Counted from the stretch's first letter, positions 1 to 55,621 are shown. The stretch: 64,000 nt of DNA from Hyperoplus lanceolatus (GCA_026929865.2 CM049400.1:14603001-14667000); one strand, 5' to 3'. Notes: generated by a model not told the origin, from the letters alone. Translations and numbers: made by a program.

Positions 1-2970
1 ATTATCTTTAGGTTTTGGAACCATGGACCAATTAAAAAAAGTTTGAAACACGTCACAGTCAGCCATGTTTCTTGGAATGCTTGGAGGTCCAAGTCAGAAA
101 TTACAACTGGGAAATGTTCCATCTCAGAAAGCAGTTAAAGTTGTGTTTCACTAACCTCATTCTAGTAGGAGGTTGGAATATCTCGACCGCCCAGTTGTAC
201 GGAACACAGCATGTGCCATCGTTAACAAAATGTGTTTCATGTGTGCTTTTCCTGCTATGAAAAGTCAAAAGCACAAGTCTGCTGGGAAAAACGTAAAGGC
301 ATGTTTTCTGTTGGTTAGTGGGGTTTTGAACAAGAGTTTCTTCCTTGGAACAGAACCTTTAAATTCTGAACATGTGCATTTTGTAATAAAAACGTAATTT
401 ACATACAAAGCTCTCAGTAGCAAATATGTCCTCTGTTGCAGCAAATCACATATTAGGAGCTGGCAAATAATTCAAGCAGATGAAGCGTAGCTAACTGGAG
501 ACTTTATTATAGACAAGCAGAGATAAATGTGCTAATCTAGCTACTTTAAGGCTAAACACAACAAACAATGCAACACTCTTAAAGTAAAAGGTTTTGCTAT
601 AATGTGTACTCACGCCAAAAGTGATCATCTGCTGTTGTGACCCCACTTTTCCAAAGATATTTTCCAGAAATAAGCATTGTATCAGGCCAATGCAATTTAA
701 GAAAACTATAACCAGACATCCTATTTGACATTATTCCATATTAATTACCATTTTTCCACTCACACTTCACTCACAGTCTGTATGTGATGAGAAATACATG
801 GCTGTAAAAAGAAAAAAGGGGCATACCGACCAAAAAATATGTGGAAAGATGCAGATGCATACTTTTGAACCATGGAAAAAGGTACATCCCCTTGATGGAT
901 GTACAAAGTACTGTCCAGCTTGCATTTAAAATGCTAATTATCTGGCCTTAGTAGAGAATTGTAATGTTTGATTAGCTGTTACAAAGCAGCCACAAAGTCT
1001 GTCAATTGTTAAGTAAATGCAGTGCAGCCTATCTTTCCAGTAACATGTTGAAAGACAGAACCAGGCTTTTTTCTGACTCTCGTCCTCTGGAGACTTTGAT
1101 AGTGGGCTTACTACCTCTAAGATGAATGAGCAGATATGCTTAGGCTGATATACTCTTGTAGTAGTATATAATATATATAGTACAAGGCAAAACGGATAAC
1201 ATACAATAAAAAAAACATGTCTTTTCCACACATACACAAATCAATGTGAGCAAATCCGCAGCGAACACACACAGACTGACTCTTAAATCTTGATAGGTAA
1301 TGTCTGAATACAACCAGAGATGGTGGGATGCAGTGTCAGACACTGGTGTTCAACACATCCAGAAAACCTCCGGGTCCCTGTTTTACTGGGCTGACTTCCT
1401 GGTATGGTTGGACCGGAGAAAGGCATGCTCTGAGATATCAAACCATTTCTGGCTCCTGACAAAAACCTTGTACTGCATGCCACATCTGGCATAATCATAT
1501 TTATAGCCATAACAAAGATAAGAGGATGTAAATCAAACACAGCCTCTTTCACAGCACTTACATTTTGTCTCGGTGAAAAGCAAATTGGAGTTTCCTTTCA
1601 TCAGCTTTCTGGCGTTAACAAACAAGCAGTCGTTCTCCCATGGAATATGAGTCGGCCTCGGTCCAAACTAATGACTCTGAAAACAAAGGACCCTTCTGGC
1701 ATGTTAAAACTCACCAAGTGTGAACAAAGATACACTGCATGATGCAGTCATTTCCGTCTCTGACCTATAGTGTAAGAACAATCCATGTCTTTCTTATCCT
1801 TGCCCCAATGCACATTTACACAGACTTTATCAATCTGGATTTTACAGTGAGTTGCCATCTGCCATTTGCCAAAGAGCATTCTACGATAAGGAAAGAGAAG
1901 GCCGAGGCAAAAGTCGAACAGTGGTTCCAAGCATTGACAATAAGGTCAGTGCACTTTCTGCAAATGTAGATTAGCCTGGCTACTCATTGTTAACCAACAA
2001 AAGGTATAGTAGCCTACTTTAAAATTCCTGGGAATCTTCTTAAAGGGACAGAGGGGGGATTTCTTATTAGGTTTCCTGCAGTTTACAGTAAACAGTAAGC
2101 TCTATCTCAACATGTAATGCCAATAAAACGTTTTAGTCACTTGCTCAAGCAGACCACAGTTTTCTAAATGCTTCTCGTTCAGACACCTATTGTACAATTG
2201 CCCCTGGTTCAGGCACTTAATATCTGCAGGTAAGATTTAATGATGGCACTGTGGCTCATAAAACAAGCATGGCCACTTAGATATCGAGAAATTATGTATT
2301 ACTTCCCAGCCGCACACTCCTATAAACAAAAAAAACACACCCACCTACACACAGATTAAATCTCATACAGATAAATCATACAATGGTACAAGTGTTATTA
2401 CAAAAATAAACAGGGGGGATAGATGTGGGTAATAGATAACCAGCTATTCTGCCTTTAAAACTTGTATTGAAGTGGGCTTAATAGCATCTTGGTCCTAGCC
2501 TAGTGCTAGTGATAGCGTTAGGTCTTTGGCAAGATGCACCTGCTTCATTGTGTCACAGACAGCAGTGTGGTAACTCAGTTGAACCAACCACACAGGTTTG
2601 TGAAAAACCAAACATAACATTTGGCGTGAGTTGGTATTCGACTTTGGAGTAGCCTAAATTGCAGCAGACAAATGCAAGTAAACATCACAAAAAGCGCTGC
2701 AGATGCACATCGGAAAGCAACTCGTGAGCCCGTCAAAAGTAGGTTACCCCTTTCACGTCATCACGTCTTAAGTTCAAATCCAGTTCATTGACGTACCGCG
2801 CATTTCAATTAACAATACAGAGACGGTGGCCATGTCTTCATCTTACCTTCGACACCAAAAGAAGACGCATTCAGTCGGAGGTCCGATCTCTAAACAAATG
2901 TGGTTTGTCTTTGACCAAACTGTTGGACGAGGGAGCATTTTTTCCTTGTCTGGATGAGTTTGCAGGCTAC

Positions 2971-2972
2971 CC

Positions 2973-3009
<37 letters not shown>
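2971..3009. repeat. (TC)n microsatellite
   Basis: Uninterrupted CT dinucleotides just after CCCCTCCTC. The tract lies in a locally more GC-rich patch (2690-3250) with several CpGs. Confidence 0.9.
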
Positions 3010-3011
<2 letters not shown>

Positions 3012-4596
3012 CATCTGGTCCCCGAACTGAAGGAGAAAACCTCCCATTCACGCAGCTTTCAGCTGGGCGCCCACTTCTGACAGTCTGTGCTTCTTTTCAC
3101 GACTCAAGGAATTCCCTGTTGCTTCAGACTGAATTATCGTGTGTATATTTGCATCGCCAGTTAAAAGAAGCTCTTACAGACCGCCGTTCCCAGGTGACCT
3201 AATCACCACAATGCTGCGCGTGCATGGCTATTAAACAGCCTCGCGCTAGTTGACGCAGGGGTTAAGTAACGTCAAGGTTAATAAAAAATAACAAGCGAGA
3301 CAATGAGGACAGAAAATACCATGATGCATTCACATAAATATGTGTTTGTTATTGCAGCGGATATAGGATTAAGTCAGGACCAATTGAGAGTTCCCCAGGG
3401 GGAAATAATGCAGCAATTGGACAATTCAGAAAAAATCCTACAAATATCCCAATTCGTTATTTAAAAAATGTGCCCAGATTTAAAAAGCATGCCGTTAACA
3501 TTATTATATGTATTGACAACATAAGGGAACTAGCTTCTGCATTTAAGAAGATAAAGTAGGCCGTATTACTTTGTTGAAGTAGGCTAGCCTGTTGTAATTT
3601 TATCATACTATTTGAAGATAGATGCCTAATTTAGTCAAATTCACAAAAACAGTTTAAGTTCAAGTAAATATAAACTAAACTGTAAAGTATTCTTGGAATA
3701 AATGAATCCGATTCAATACGGACATTTTTGTTTAATCCATACTGAAACACTGAATGATTCCTTAAGTTTTCAGATCAGTAGCTTTCTTCTGCCCTCCATT
3801 CTTAAAGGACTTCGTGGAGCACTGATACTTAGATATTTACAGATAGATAGAAATAAATTATACCAGTGGTGCAGAAAGGGGACCATGCATCTGTTGTCGT
3901 GTCTTTTTAGGAGCTTTTCATCTTTTACCAATCAACTAAAAATGTGTAGCTTATAGGTCGATTATAATGCCACATAATTCAAGAATCAAGCCACACAGAG
4001 ATTCAGAATTCACCATAATTTAATTTCTATAAAGCTAAAATATTCTGTCATTATATGCAACAGGAACGTTTTCACACCTTGCTCATGAACTACTGGAATA
4101 TTTAGCAATGTTATAATACAAAAATACATAAACTGCGTGCATCACTGCTCTGGTGAAATCTGTCCTTTGGTGTGAGACAGATAAATCCTGGCTGTGGGAG
4201 CTTTGTTTCTCCAAGTTTACTAATTGCTGATTTATGATGCTGGAGACACATTGTTTGTAGATGTTATGCTCAAACAAACATGTTCCCTTATTTTTACACG
4301 TCCTGAGATAACTCTTCCAGCATCGTAAAAAGGTTGGAGCAGGGGAAGACATGCCGTCAAAGTAAAAGCCAGGCAGGGCAGAGCTTGGTTGCGTGTTGTA
4401 GCAGAGTTGCCGTCGCTGCAGGGGAACACAGAGCTGCTGAGAGAAGAAAAGGGAAAGATACACCGCCTGGTCTCTCTCCGTCACTCCACTCCTTCTCCCC
4501 AAACATGCACTCTGCTTCCAAACAATTTCGTCTCTCAATCCATCATTTATTTCTGCTTTCAGCAGGTTATCTTTAGGGCAGCCTGAAAGAGGGCCT

Positions 4597-4610
4597 GTTG
4601 CTACGGTAAC
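4597..4610. promoter_or_regulatory. RFX-type X-box
   Basis: GTTGCTACGGTAAC consists of two perfect RGYAAC half-sites in inverted order with a 2-nt spacer, the palindromic X-box read by RFX factors. No promoter or exon could be tied to it, so a functional role is unproven. Confidence 0.35.
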
Positions 4611-5661
4611 CACTCCAGCTTCTGGATGGAGCCCAGGGTTGTAAAATTGAAGAGAAAAAGGCTGTAACGTTGAGAGTCTGTTCCCCATCCAAGTCCAAGA
4701 TTTAATGGAGGGGGCACTGGGGGGAGACAGTTGTCCAAGCCAACGGTTCACCTCAGCTCCATCAAGGTTATTTTAAAATGGCATGGACCCACCAGGCTAT
4801 CCCGCTACATTTTAGCCCAGCTTAGTGTATAATTTAACATGAAGTAAATTAACTTTAACGTGGCTTCTGAAGGGGAAAGAAGAAAACACCAATTGAGTGG
4901 GAGAAGGGAAATACCTAGGAGAGCCGGTGAAGGGATCAGACAAGATGACAAATCCGTGTAAAAGGGGGTCAGAGACAGCAACAGCAGACTGAAAGGAAAC
5001 AAGAGGAAGCAGCCAAGACTGTCGATGTTGTTTTATCAAGTTCATTTTGTCGCCTGGTACTTTTCCACACTCCAAAAAACAATATTACATCACACTGAGC
5101 ATGGGAAACTTCTCCAGATCGACATGCATTCATAGAGTGTCTTGCTTATCTCTTTTATTGCTGCCTGCGGAGATATCTATCATTAGCGGAGCATCACTCC
5201 AACACATCACAGCAACACATTCCCTTTCTTTACTGCAAAACAAAATCACGTAGTTGGCTCAAAGCAGATTTTGAAGAGATGTAATTACAGGTCAGACACT
5301 GTTATAATGAAGCCAACATATTTATTACTGTCTTTTGAAAAGAAAAACATATTAAGACCACGTATAAGCTCAAACTTTGCTGGGATTGCTGACAATTAAG
5401 TAGCATAATCCTATGATTGTTGGAGTTGGCATGATGCATATTTACTTTAACAATAGTAAATAAATTAGCGCAACATGAAAAAAGACCTCAAAACCAAACT
5501 ATCATTTCATGCTCTATGCTGTCTACTTGCATTGGATGAAATCAAAGCAATGCCTTAGAATTCCTTAAAGATATTTTGACGGCTATGGTTGATTGAAATA
5601 GAGAGTAAAAAAACAGAAAGAAACCAAAATAAAAGCACTGTTATTGCAACCACAAACATGT

Positions 5662-5667
5662 TTTATT
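5662..5667 (-). promoter_or_regulatory. candidate banp polyadenylation signal AATAAA
   Basis: TTTATT on the plus strand gives AATAAA in the transcript, about 910 nt past the banp stop. It is followed within 40 nt by GTTTGTGGTTG and then a U-rich run, the expected downstream element. A second AATAAA lies at 5321-5326. No transcript evidence is available. Confidence 0.4.
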
Positions 5668-6578
5668 CACATGAATGTATCTTTCAAAGAGCAGAATGGG
5701 AAATTTAAACAAGATTTTCTTGGTTTTCTTGGTATTCTACAAGCAACTTGTACTGTCTTCCACTGGCACCATCTCTTCTATTTCATGGTTTTTCTACCTC
5801 AAAAATTGAAGCTCCCCAAAAGTTTCGGCATGAAACAATTAGATAAATCAAACAAACAAACAAACAAAGCTGTGCGGCCTAAGCAATATGAAAACAAACT
5901 GAGTGAATTGAAGTAAAGGAAGGATGGGCTCACAGTCAAGAGACAGTGACGGGACACCTGATGCATCATAACCAACACTAGTTTTTCTTTGCTAAATCTA
6001 CATGCCACTGAAAGTCCACTGACGAGAAATGACGAGAAAAGTAGCACAGTACTGGTTGGTTGATGTGCAGTTCGATGGGTTTACACACCTTTTCGGAGTT
6101 AGCTGAGCAGCTTAACTTCAAATAACTATCTTCAAACGTCGATGTAAACAAGCGTGTATCCTGATGAAGTGGCAGGGTGATGGTCTGCATAAGAAGTATC
6201 CTCCCTGGAGACTAGACAATACTCCCACTGTGTACTCAGCGGTGAGCCAGACCCTTTTGGTGACGAAAACACCAGAAGGGCCACAGTTGATTTTGGAGTT
6301 TAAAAAGTCTTCTCCAGTTCTCTGTGTGAACGTTTCCACATTGCGACATCTGGTTGGCAATGAATCGAGCCGTTTGCAGGGGAAAACAAACAATAAAAAA
6401 AAAAAGCTGAATGACGCTTCTTCCCTGTGTTTCATCAGTGACCTTCAGTGTTTGTTAAAAAGGCTGTCTGACTTGATTGCTCGTCAGACTGTAAGCATTT
6501 CTCGACCTCTGGCTGAGACTGAGGCCACATTTGCAGAGCAGAGTTTCCTGGGGGCTGCGGTGAACCAGATGGGGGCTC
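5668..6578 (-). other. banp: probable banp 3' UTR
   Basis: Sequence between the banp stop and the best polyadenylation signal. It has an A-run near 6391 on the plus strand and several short reading frames with no recognisable protein. Called UTR only by position. Confidence 0.4.
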
Positions 6579-50285
<43,707 letters not shown>

Positions 50286-50294
50286 TGTTCATAA

Positions 50295-52004
50295 CTGAAA
50301 TGAGATTAAGGGAATACTTGGTTAATTTAGTAAAACAGCACAATATATATTTATTGACATGCTAAGGCAGAATAGCTTGATGCTGTGCTTGTGCAGTTTT
50401 TCCTTGTGTAAAACTCTGACCAACTGGTTGTTTCTTTTCTTCTGTTTGACTTGCATAACTATAGTGATTATTTACTGGACTGTGAATGCTGCCAAAATGC
50501 AGTTGGTCACATACAGCAGTACTGTTATTGAACGCATCTGTATTAGTCAATAATGGATGACTGAAGCTGCTTCGATGAAGGACAACTGTGTTCACTAAAC
50601 TCCCTGTGTGGACAGGGTGTAAGACACAGTTTGAATAGACACAACCTCTAAAAAAGTTTACTAAGACAGTATACTGCATCATTGCAATATTATTTTCCCA
50701 TAGCAATATTATTTTCCCAATCAGCCTTTTCTTTCTGAGCAAAACATGGCAGTAATATCTGAGACATAAAAACATGTTGAGACTATATAGTTTAATACTA
50801 TTTGCTCTTTGGGCAATGCTTTGTTGCACCTAGTTAAGTTTGTATTGTGTTCTGTAGTACGGTTATGATTGTCATATTCAAAATAGTTCTGCACTTTTTG
50901 ATGTCTTTATACTGCTGTGTGCTTAAGGGTCACATATTATGTTCATTTTCGGTTTCAAAATTGTGATTTGGTTACTGGGACTGTTTTCATGGTGAACTGC
51001 ATTTCACCAGGGAACATGTGTAGGTGTAGTCCATGGTATTACAAAAACAAAACAAAAAAACCTATTCATCCATCACTGACTTAAGAATACACGCAAACAA
51101 TTAACTCAGTGATGAAAAAACAAAACTTTACACAATTTACAGATTAAATATCAGGATGATGAGTTTATGTCTCACTCAACACTCCGAGTCGATCAGGAAA
51201 CATTTATTGAACCTTTGTTAAGCATGCAAATTGATGAAAATAGTGTAAAGGGGCACAGTAACGATGTGTATGAGAATATCAAAATAATTTCATTATCAAC
51301 GATAGCCGACTCGAAACAGCAATACCCGTTAGCATTGAGTTAGCTCTGTTAGTATGGTCAGACTGGTATGGTAAATATTGTATAATTTAATTTGTTCAAA
51401 CCCGTGATGTTCAATATTAATTACTTTTAACATCTCTGATACGGCAATGGAAATGGCGAGCAGAGATAGAAGAGTCATTATATCCTTGCAACATGCGTTT
51501 AGATTATTAGCTGCGTCGTCTCACAGTTAGCAGTAAGCTAACTGGGCGGGGGTCTCTTTAAGATGTTGAATATGGGCAAATAAAAGAAACTAAGGAAACA
51601 ATCAAACGGGAAAGTTCAGCTGTATATGCATTCATATTCATTTTTGTATGCAATGTATCCCTGCTAGCGTTTTTTACTTATGCATTTCTGCAAAATAAGT
51701 TATATTTGGAACTAACGCTAGTTAGCTTGCCCGAAGAGAAACGCACACTAGCTAATATTAGCTTGCGCTACAAAACATGGTTTTACGAGCTCGCGTGCTA
51801 ACGTTAAAGCTGAACGGCTTCAAATGAGTCGGCGTTTAAGCTAGCGCGGTGGTTAGCATGCTACACGGGCCCGAAGGCCGCGAAATGTAATGCACGAATG
51901 CTAAGGTATTTGAAGAAATAATAATAAAATGCGATTTTGATTCATCTCTTTTCCCCCAATGCTGGCACACGACACATGTACCGTGTAAGATTGGGTTATA
52001 TTAC
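50295..52004 (-). other. banp: banp 5' UTR intron
   Basis: About 1.7 kb between the inferred non-coding exon and coding exon 1. Near 50927 TAAGGGTCACATATTATG resembles the end of a fish miniature element without a matching partner. The part near 51780-52000 is CpG-bearing and promoter-proximal. Confidence 0.4.
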
Positions 52005-52059
52005 CGTGTGAATGATGAATTCTCGTGTTGTTTGTAGAGATTCCGATAACGGCGTCGTT
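52005..52059 (-). other. banp: likely banp non-coding exon 1 (3' end)
   Basis: Coding exon 1 starts directly after a CAG acceptor at 50295-50297, so an upstream untranslated exon must exist. The nearest plausible donor in the CpG-bearing stretch is CACACG/GTAATA at 52005/52004. The transcription start cannot be placed from sequence; 52059 is a nominal limit next to the TCTCGCGAG-type motif. Confidence 0.35.
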
Positions 52060-52069
52060 CCTCGCGAGA
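52060..52069. promoter_or_regulatory. BANP-type palindrome (CCTCGCGAGA) at the banp promoter
   Basis: CCTCGCGAGA matches the TCTCGCGAGA element at 9 of 10 positions and keeps the complete CTCGCGAGA core. It lies between banp and the carboxylesterase locus, in the CpG-bearing stretch where banp transcription should start. BANP is known to bind this element at CpG-island promoters, so autoregulation is possible; that part is inference. Confidence 0.6.
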
Positions 52070-52540
52070 GATGAGCCCTTGGCTGCGTGTGTTGCTCAAA
52101 CATGGAGGATTCATTCAGGGGAGCTTGTGCCGCCTGGGCTCTGTCAGAATTGAAGCTGCACGAAAATTCATCAACAGATTTAACATTAATTATCGAACTT
52201 CTCACTCTATTTTAACAACAGGAAACCGTGACATTAGTAAGGGTTGATGATGTTTTGATTGAATATTAAACAACCATAGAAATAAAGACAGAAATCCTCG
52301 TAATTTGAATCGCCGACCATGAAATCTATGTAATAGTAGCCTAGTGCATGTTTTATCCTTGTAGGCTATTGAAAGTTCTTTAGCCTACTTCTGACAGGGG
52401 AAATTGTCACTAACATGGTCAGGAAGTAGCCTACATCAGTCACTGGCCCGAAAGCAGGCATCTCGGGTCATGACCTTATATTATACTATCTATGGTCATG
52501 ACAGGTACCAAGATGCTTATTTTTTTGTCCGCTGGTCTGT

Positions 52541-52630
52541 CTGCCAGCCAGGAGTTGAACCTAGTATATTCTGACCCGCAGTCAGACCATGGTCCTATAC
52601 AGTCAGACGCGTTATCCATTGTGCCCGTGC
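52541..52630 (-). pseudogene. tRNA-Arg-like pseudogene with 21-nt anticodon-arm insertion
   Basis: On the minus strand, CAATGGATAACGCGTCTGAC (D-arm, A-box and anticodon 5' stem) and GCGGGTCAGA...AGGTTCAACTCCTGGCTGGC (anticodon 3' stem, T-arm, acceptor) follow eukaryotic tRNA-Arg(ACG) closely. Twenty-one extra bases, including a second GTCTGACT, split the anticodon loop. The 5' acceptor strand does not pair with the 3' strand and the T-loop has TTCAA in place of TTCGA. Not expected to be functional. Confidence 0.6.
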
Positions 52631-52639
52631 ATTATGGGA

Positions 52640-53305
52640 TTGCGCCACGAAACTTGAAAATGTCACGTGATTCTTTATAAAGCCAATCCCAACATTGCTA
52701 AAAATTGTCATACACGAGCATATTACATCCACAGTAGTCCTATATCTTTGCCTAACAATCTTCGGTAACATTTAACAATGTCAGTCAATGAAATAAATTG
52801 GCTAAACTGGCTGACAGTAGGCTAGCCTAGAGGCTGTATTGCTTAATAGTGTTAGCCTATCCTATTCAAGATGTCCTTTTATTTTTTATGAGATTAAGTT
52901 TCCACTTTATCACTGAAAAATATGCATCATAAGTTAAACAGTTAAACAACATGTTATTAGCTAATTCACATTATTCAACATTACTGTTGTCACATTTGTC
53001 ATTTCCAACACATGCTGTCATTTCCACCACACATTACCATCACAACACACATTCTGAAGTAATCACAAATAAACACAATAACATTATTTTTTAATGGGTT
53101 TTAAAATTGTTCAGCTATTGATCAATTAGCCTAAACTACTGATTTAGAAAAAGCATGATTCTGCAATGTAAAAAATTGATTGAAAGACTTAAGTGGACTT
53201 ACCATGGAAAAATATTATGTTTAAACCCCTGAAAACAAATTAATTTTAAATATTTGTTCACATCTTGTGCGGCTACATTAGATATTTTGAAAACACAAGC
53301 TAAGT
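52640..53305. other. intergenic, nothing recognised
   Basis: A/T-rich spacer between the tRNA-like pseudogene and the hAT derivative. No reading frame or motif stands out. Confidence 0.6.
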
Positions 53306-53955
53306 CAGTGCTTCTCAAATGGTGGGGCGCACAAGTTGTCAGGGGGGCGCGGGCTGCCTTGATTTCCATCTGACCAAAACATTTTTATATATTTTTTTTT
53401 TTTTGTGCTATGTGCGATGTGTGCTTGTGTATGGTCATATCCGCGCGAAAGGCCGCAATTTGCAGTAAATGATTGTCCACATGTGTCTCCAAGTGTCTCT
53501 TTAGGCTATTTAAAAAGAATTCAAGCAAGTAGACTAATAATAACATTAATTCATTATTGGTTATAGCATCACAGAAGGCCTGCCTATAATAATAAAAAAA
53601 ACACCACCTTAACTATGTTTACAGTTTAATTTTTTTTTAATGAAATGCTCAGTGAATCATTTGCTCGTGTCCTGAAATTCACACAGACTGAGCAGTCTTG
53701 TTTTAATGTTACAAATTGAGCTAATAAACTGAACTTTGAATTTTTTTCACAGCTAATTTTTGTTATCTAATTTGATAATAAGGTGATTGTATGCAGAATG
53801 CTTGTGACAGAAACTTATACAGTGGTTGTGTACAGATAAATAAATAAGTAAATATCAGCAGGTTCTCAATAGTAGGCTATTTCAATTAAGGGGGGGGGGC
53901 GCGCGAAAACATTTCTGTCCCCTAGGGGGGGCATGACAGAAAATAATTGAGAACC
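53306..53955. mobile_element. internally deleted hAT derivative
   Basis: Begins CAGTGCTTCTCAAATGGTGG and ends near GGGGGGCATGACAGAAAATA, the same termini as the element at 38332-40627. It also shares internal AGCAGGTTCTCAATAGTA. The last terminal bases are mutated (GAGAACCAAGTG in place of GAGAAGCACTG). No target duplication is recognisable. Confidence 0.75.
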
Positions 53956-54402
53956 AAGTGCACAAGTGCATTTTGTCTAAAAATCCAACTTTGTGTGGAA
54001 AATGAAGATTTCCTCTGGTGTGGTAATAGGATGTCATAATTAATGTAGGCTAGTCTATTAATTAAATAATTTTAGCACAGCCACTATCATGAAATGTTTA
54101 ATTACACAATATGGGGAACTAAAACATATCAATACATTTAATTATGTGTCACATTTTGACAACACCAACAGTGGTTGTAGTTGAAGAATGACCCCCTTAA
54201 GAAAAACTTTTGCTGCGTTGTAAACGTGGGTTTCAGACGGTTTCAGAGCGGCTGAATCATGTAATCACTTAAATGCGTGCTATATATTTTTTGAAGGGCG
54301 AGCCTTGTGGGAGGTGCCATTTTCTCTTTATGCCTTCTCATTGCACAATCATAAGCGGTAGGCTATCCCAGAGTGTTGCAGTCAACTCAAAAGACGACTA
54401 TC

Positions 54403-54479
54403 ATGAAGTGCCGTGCAGAGCAAACTTTGTTATTTTTAGTGTGTTTTATTCTTCTATGTCGCTGCAGACCTAGGCCTAC
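54403..54479 (+). other. candidate signal-peptide exon of the carboxylesterase locus
   Basis: ATG opens MKCRAEQTLLFLVCFILLCR, which has a hydrophobic core like a secretory signal peptide, and is followed by a possible donor ACAGG/GTAATA. Its phase (2) does not match exon 2 (needs 1), so either the frame is already broken here or the true first exon lies elsewhere. Confidence 0.3.
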
Positions 54480-54952
54480 AGGGTAATAACGGTAAAACTA
54501 ATCAGGTTTATTTGCACAATGGCATCGGCGAGAACAATTAGCATGCATTGCTTTTAGATGTTGATCTGACTGCACTAGATGAGTACACTTTCACTTGCAG
54601 GCTATAGCCTCTAGTCCTCCTGTTACTATGACTGAATCCATTTTTTAAATTGACGTCACGTGTCACCTTAATCGAAGTTAGCAGTGGTATAAGTCATTGT
54701 GTAAAAAGTTGTGATGAAGATGTGGTCTTTATATTTTTTTCCAGCAATGTTTGGCAGTTTATTTGACAAATACATTTATAATTACACAATTATTCTACTA
54801 ATACATTTTTTGTGATTTTAGGAACAACTAACATTGTTCAGCTATGTGTGTCATCACTAGCTATTTTGTCGCTATAAATAGGCTACGAATTTAAGAGATA
54901 CACATTGCAGTGTAATGTCCCAATTCTGATGCATTCCTGATCATCCTGACAG

Positions 54953-55141
54953 CACCTGAAGTCCACACAAAGCTTGGGGGCCTGAGGGGTGAGTATTTGA
55001 GTGTAAAGGGGACAGAGACCGGGGTCCATGCCTACTTGGGCATCCCATTTGCCAAGCCGCCCGTGGGCCCTGCTCTGAGACTGGCTGCACCTCAGCCGGT
55101 GGAGGGATGGGAAGGAGGATGACTCACATGCAGCCACGCAT
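54953..55141 (+). pseudogene. carboxylesterase exon 2 (frameshifted at its 3' end)
   Basis: PEVHTKLGGLRGEYLSVKGT and AYLGIPFAKPPVGPALRL, then QPVEGWEG, fit the family. The VRDAT-type continuation is replaced by GGATGACTCACATG. The last codons (CAG CCA CGC AT/G) return to the family pattern QPPMC in another phase. The donor is GCAT/GTGAGT. Confidence 0.85.
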
Positions 55142-55152
55142 GTGAGTCATCC
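55117..55152. repeat. perfect 15-bp hairpin over the exon 2 splice donor
   Basis: GGATGACTCACATGC (55117-55131) and its exact reverse complement (55138-55152) are separated by AGCCAC. The right arm contains the GTGAGT donor. The left arm occupies the place where family coding sequence is missing. Confidence 0.95.
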
Positions 55153-55225
55153 ATTTGCTTCAGTTCTGGCCCACTTAGAGAGCTCACGTCCAATGTTTTA
55201 TTGATGAATCATGCCTCTTTTTCAG

Positions 55226-55365
55226 GTGCATTCAAAACAAGCAAAACATAATCAGATATGCTTGAACTCCTCGGTGGATTGTTAAATATACAAGACATTT
55301 CTGAAGACTGTCTTTTCCTCAACATTTACACTCCTGCAAACAGAGGTCCTAGTGTCAAGCTCCCA
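55226..55365 (+). pseudogene. carboxylesterase exon 3 (1-nt frameshift)
   Basis: CIQNKQNIIRY changes frame after TATG and resumes LELLGGLLNIQDISEDCLFL and NIYTPANRG. Length is 140 nt where phase requires 139 or its equivalent. Splice sites TTTTTCAG and CCA/GTGAGT are intact. Confidence 0.85.
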
Positions 55366-55487
55366 GTGAGTTCCAGATTATAGTCTTTGTTATGCTTGAT
55401 TGAGATTCCCATGAGCTCAGGTAGAATACAGTCAAATTGTTATTTATGCTTTGTGGAAAAGATCAAGGTTGTTCATTATCTTACCAG

Positions 55488-55621
55488 GTCATGGTCTGGA
55501 TCCATGGTGGAGGGTTTTCTACAGGTGCAGCTTCACTATATGATGGCTCTGCCCTGGCTGCATACCAGGATGTTGTTGTGGTTGCGATCCAGTACCGCTT
55601 GGGACTTCTTGGCTTTTTCAG
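55488..55621 (+). pseudogene. carboxylesterase exon 4 (oxyanion loop)
   Basis: [20 protein letters not shown] and [16 protein letters not shown], fully open. HGGG forms the oxyanion hole. Phase 0 in, phase 2 out. Confidence 0.9.

Larger units (their letters stand above)
1..5660. other. no recognisable gene (banp 3' flank)
   Basis: A/T-rich single-copy-looking DNA with many short unrelated reading frames. I see a (TC)n tract at 2971-3009, a CRE-like CACGTCATCACGTC near 2755-2768 and an RFX-type X-box at 4597-4610. None of the open frames resembles a known protein, and no exon with good splice sites and a recognised product was found. Confidence 0.5.

Noticed and set aside
4083..4751. 222-codon open frame on the minus strand
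   Set aside because: No similarity to any family I know, low-complexity-free but random-looking composition, and no splice or start context. Probably chance openness in the banp 3' flank.
50927..51575. Possible TTAA-type element starting TAAGGGTCACATATTATG
   Set aside because: The left end looks like a known fish miniature element, but no matching inverted end or second TTAA could be paired, so it is only noted in the 5' UTR intron entry.
54883..55137. 84-codon minus-strand frame (MAACESSSFPSLHR...)
   Set aside because: It is the antisense shadow of carboxylesterase exon 2.
55394..55394. Treating the carboxylesterase locus as a working gene by choosing other splice sites
   Set aside because: The TAA codons at 57654 and 59087 lie within blocks that match the family on both sides, and the exon 3 frame change lies mid-exon. 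No ordinary splice choice bypasses all lesions.
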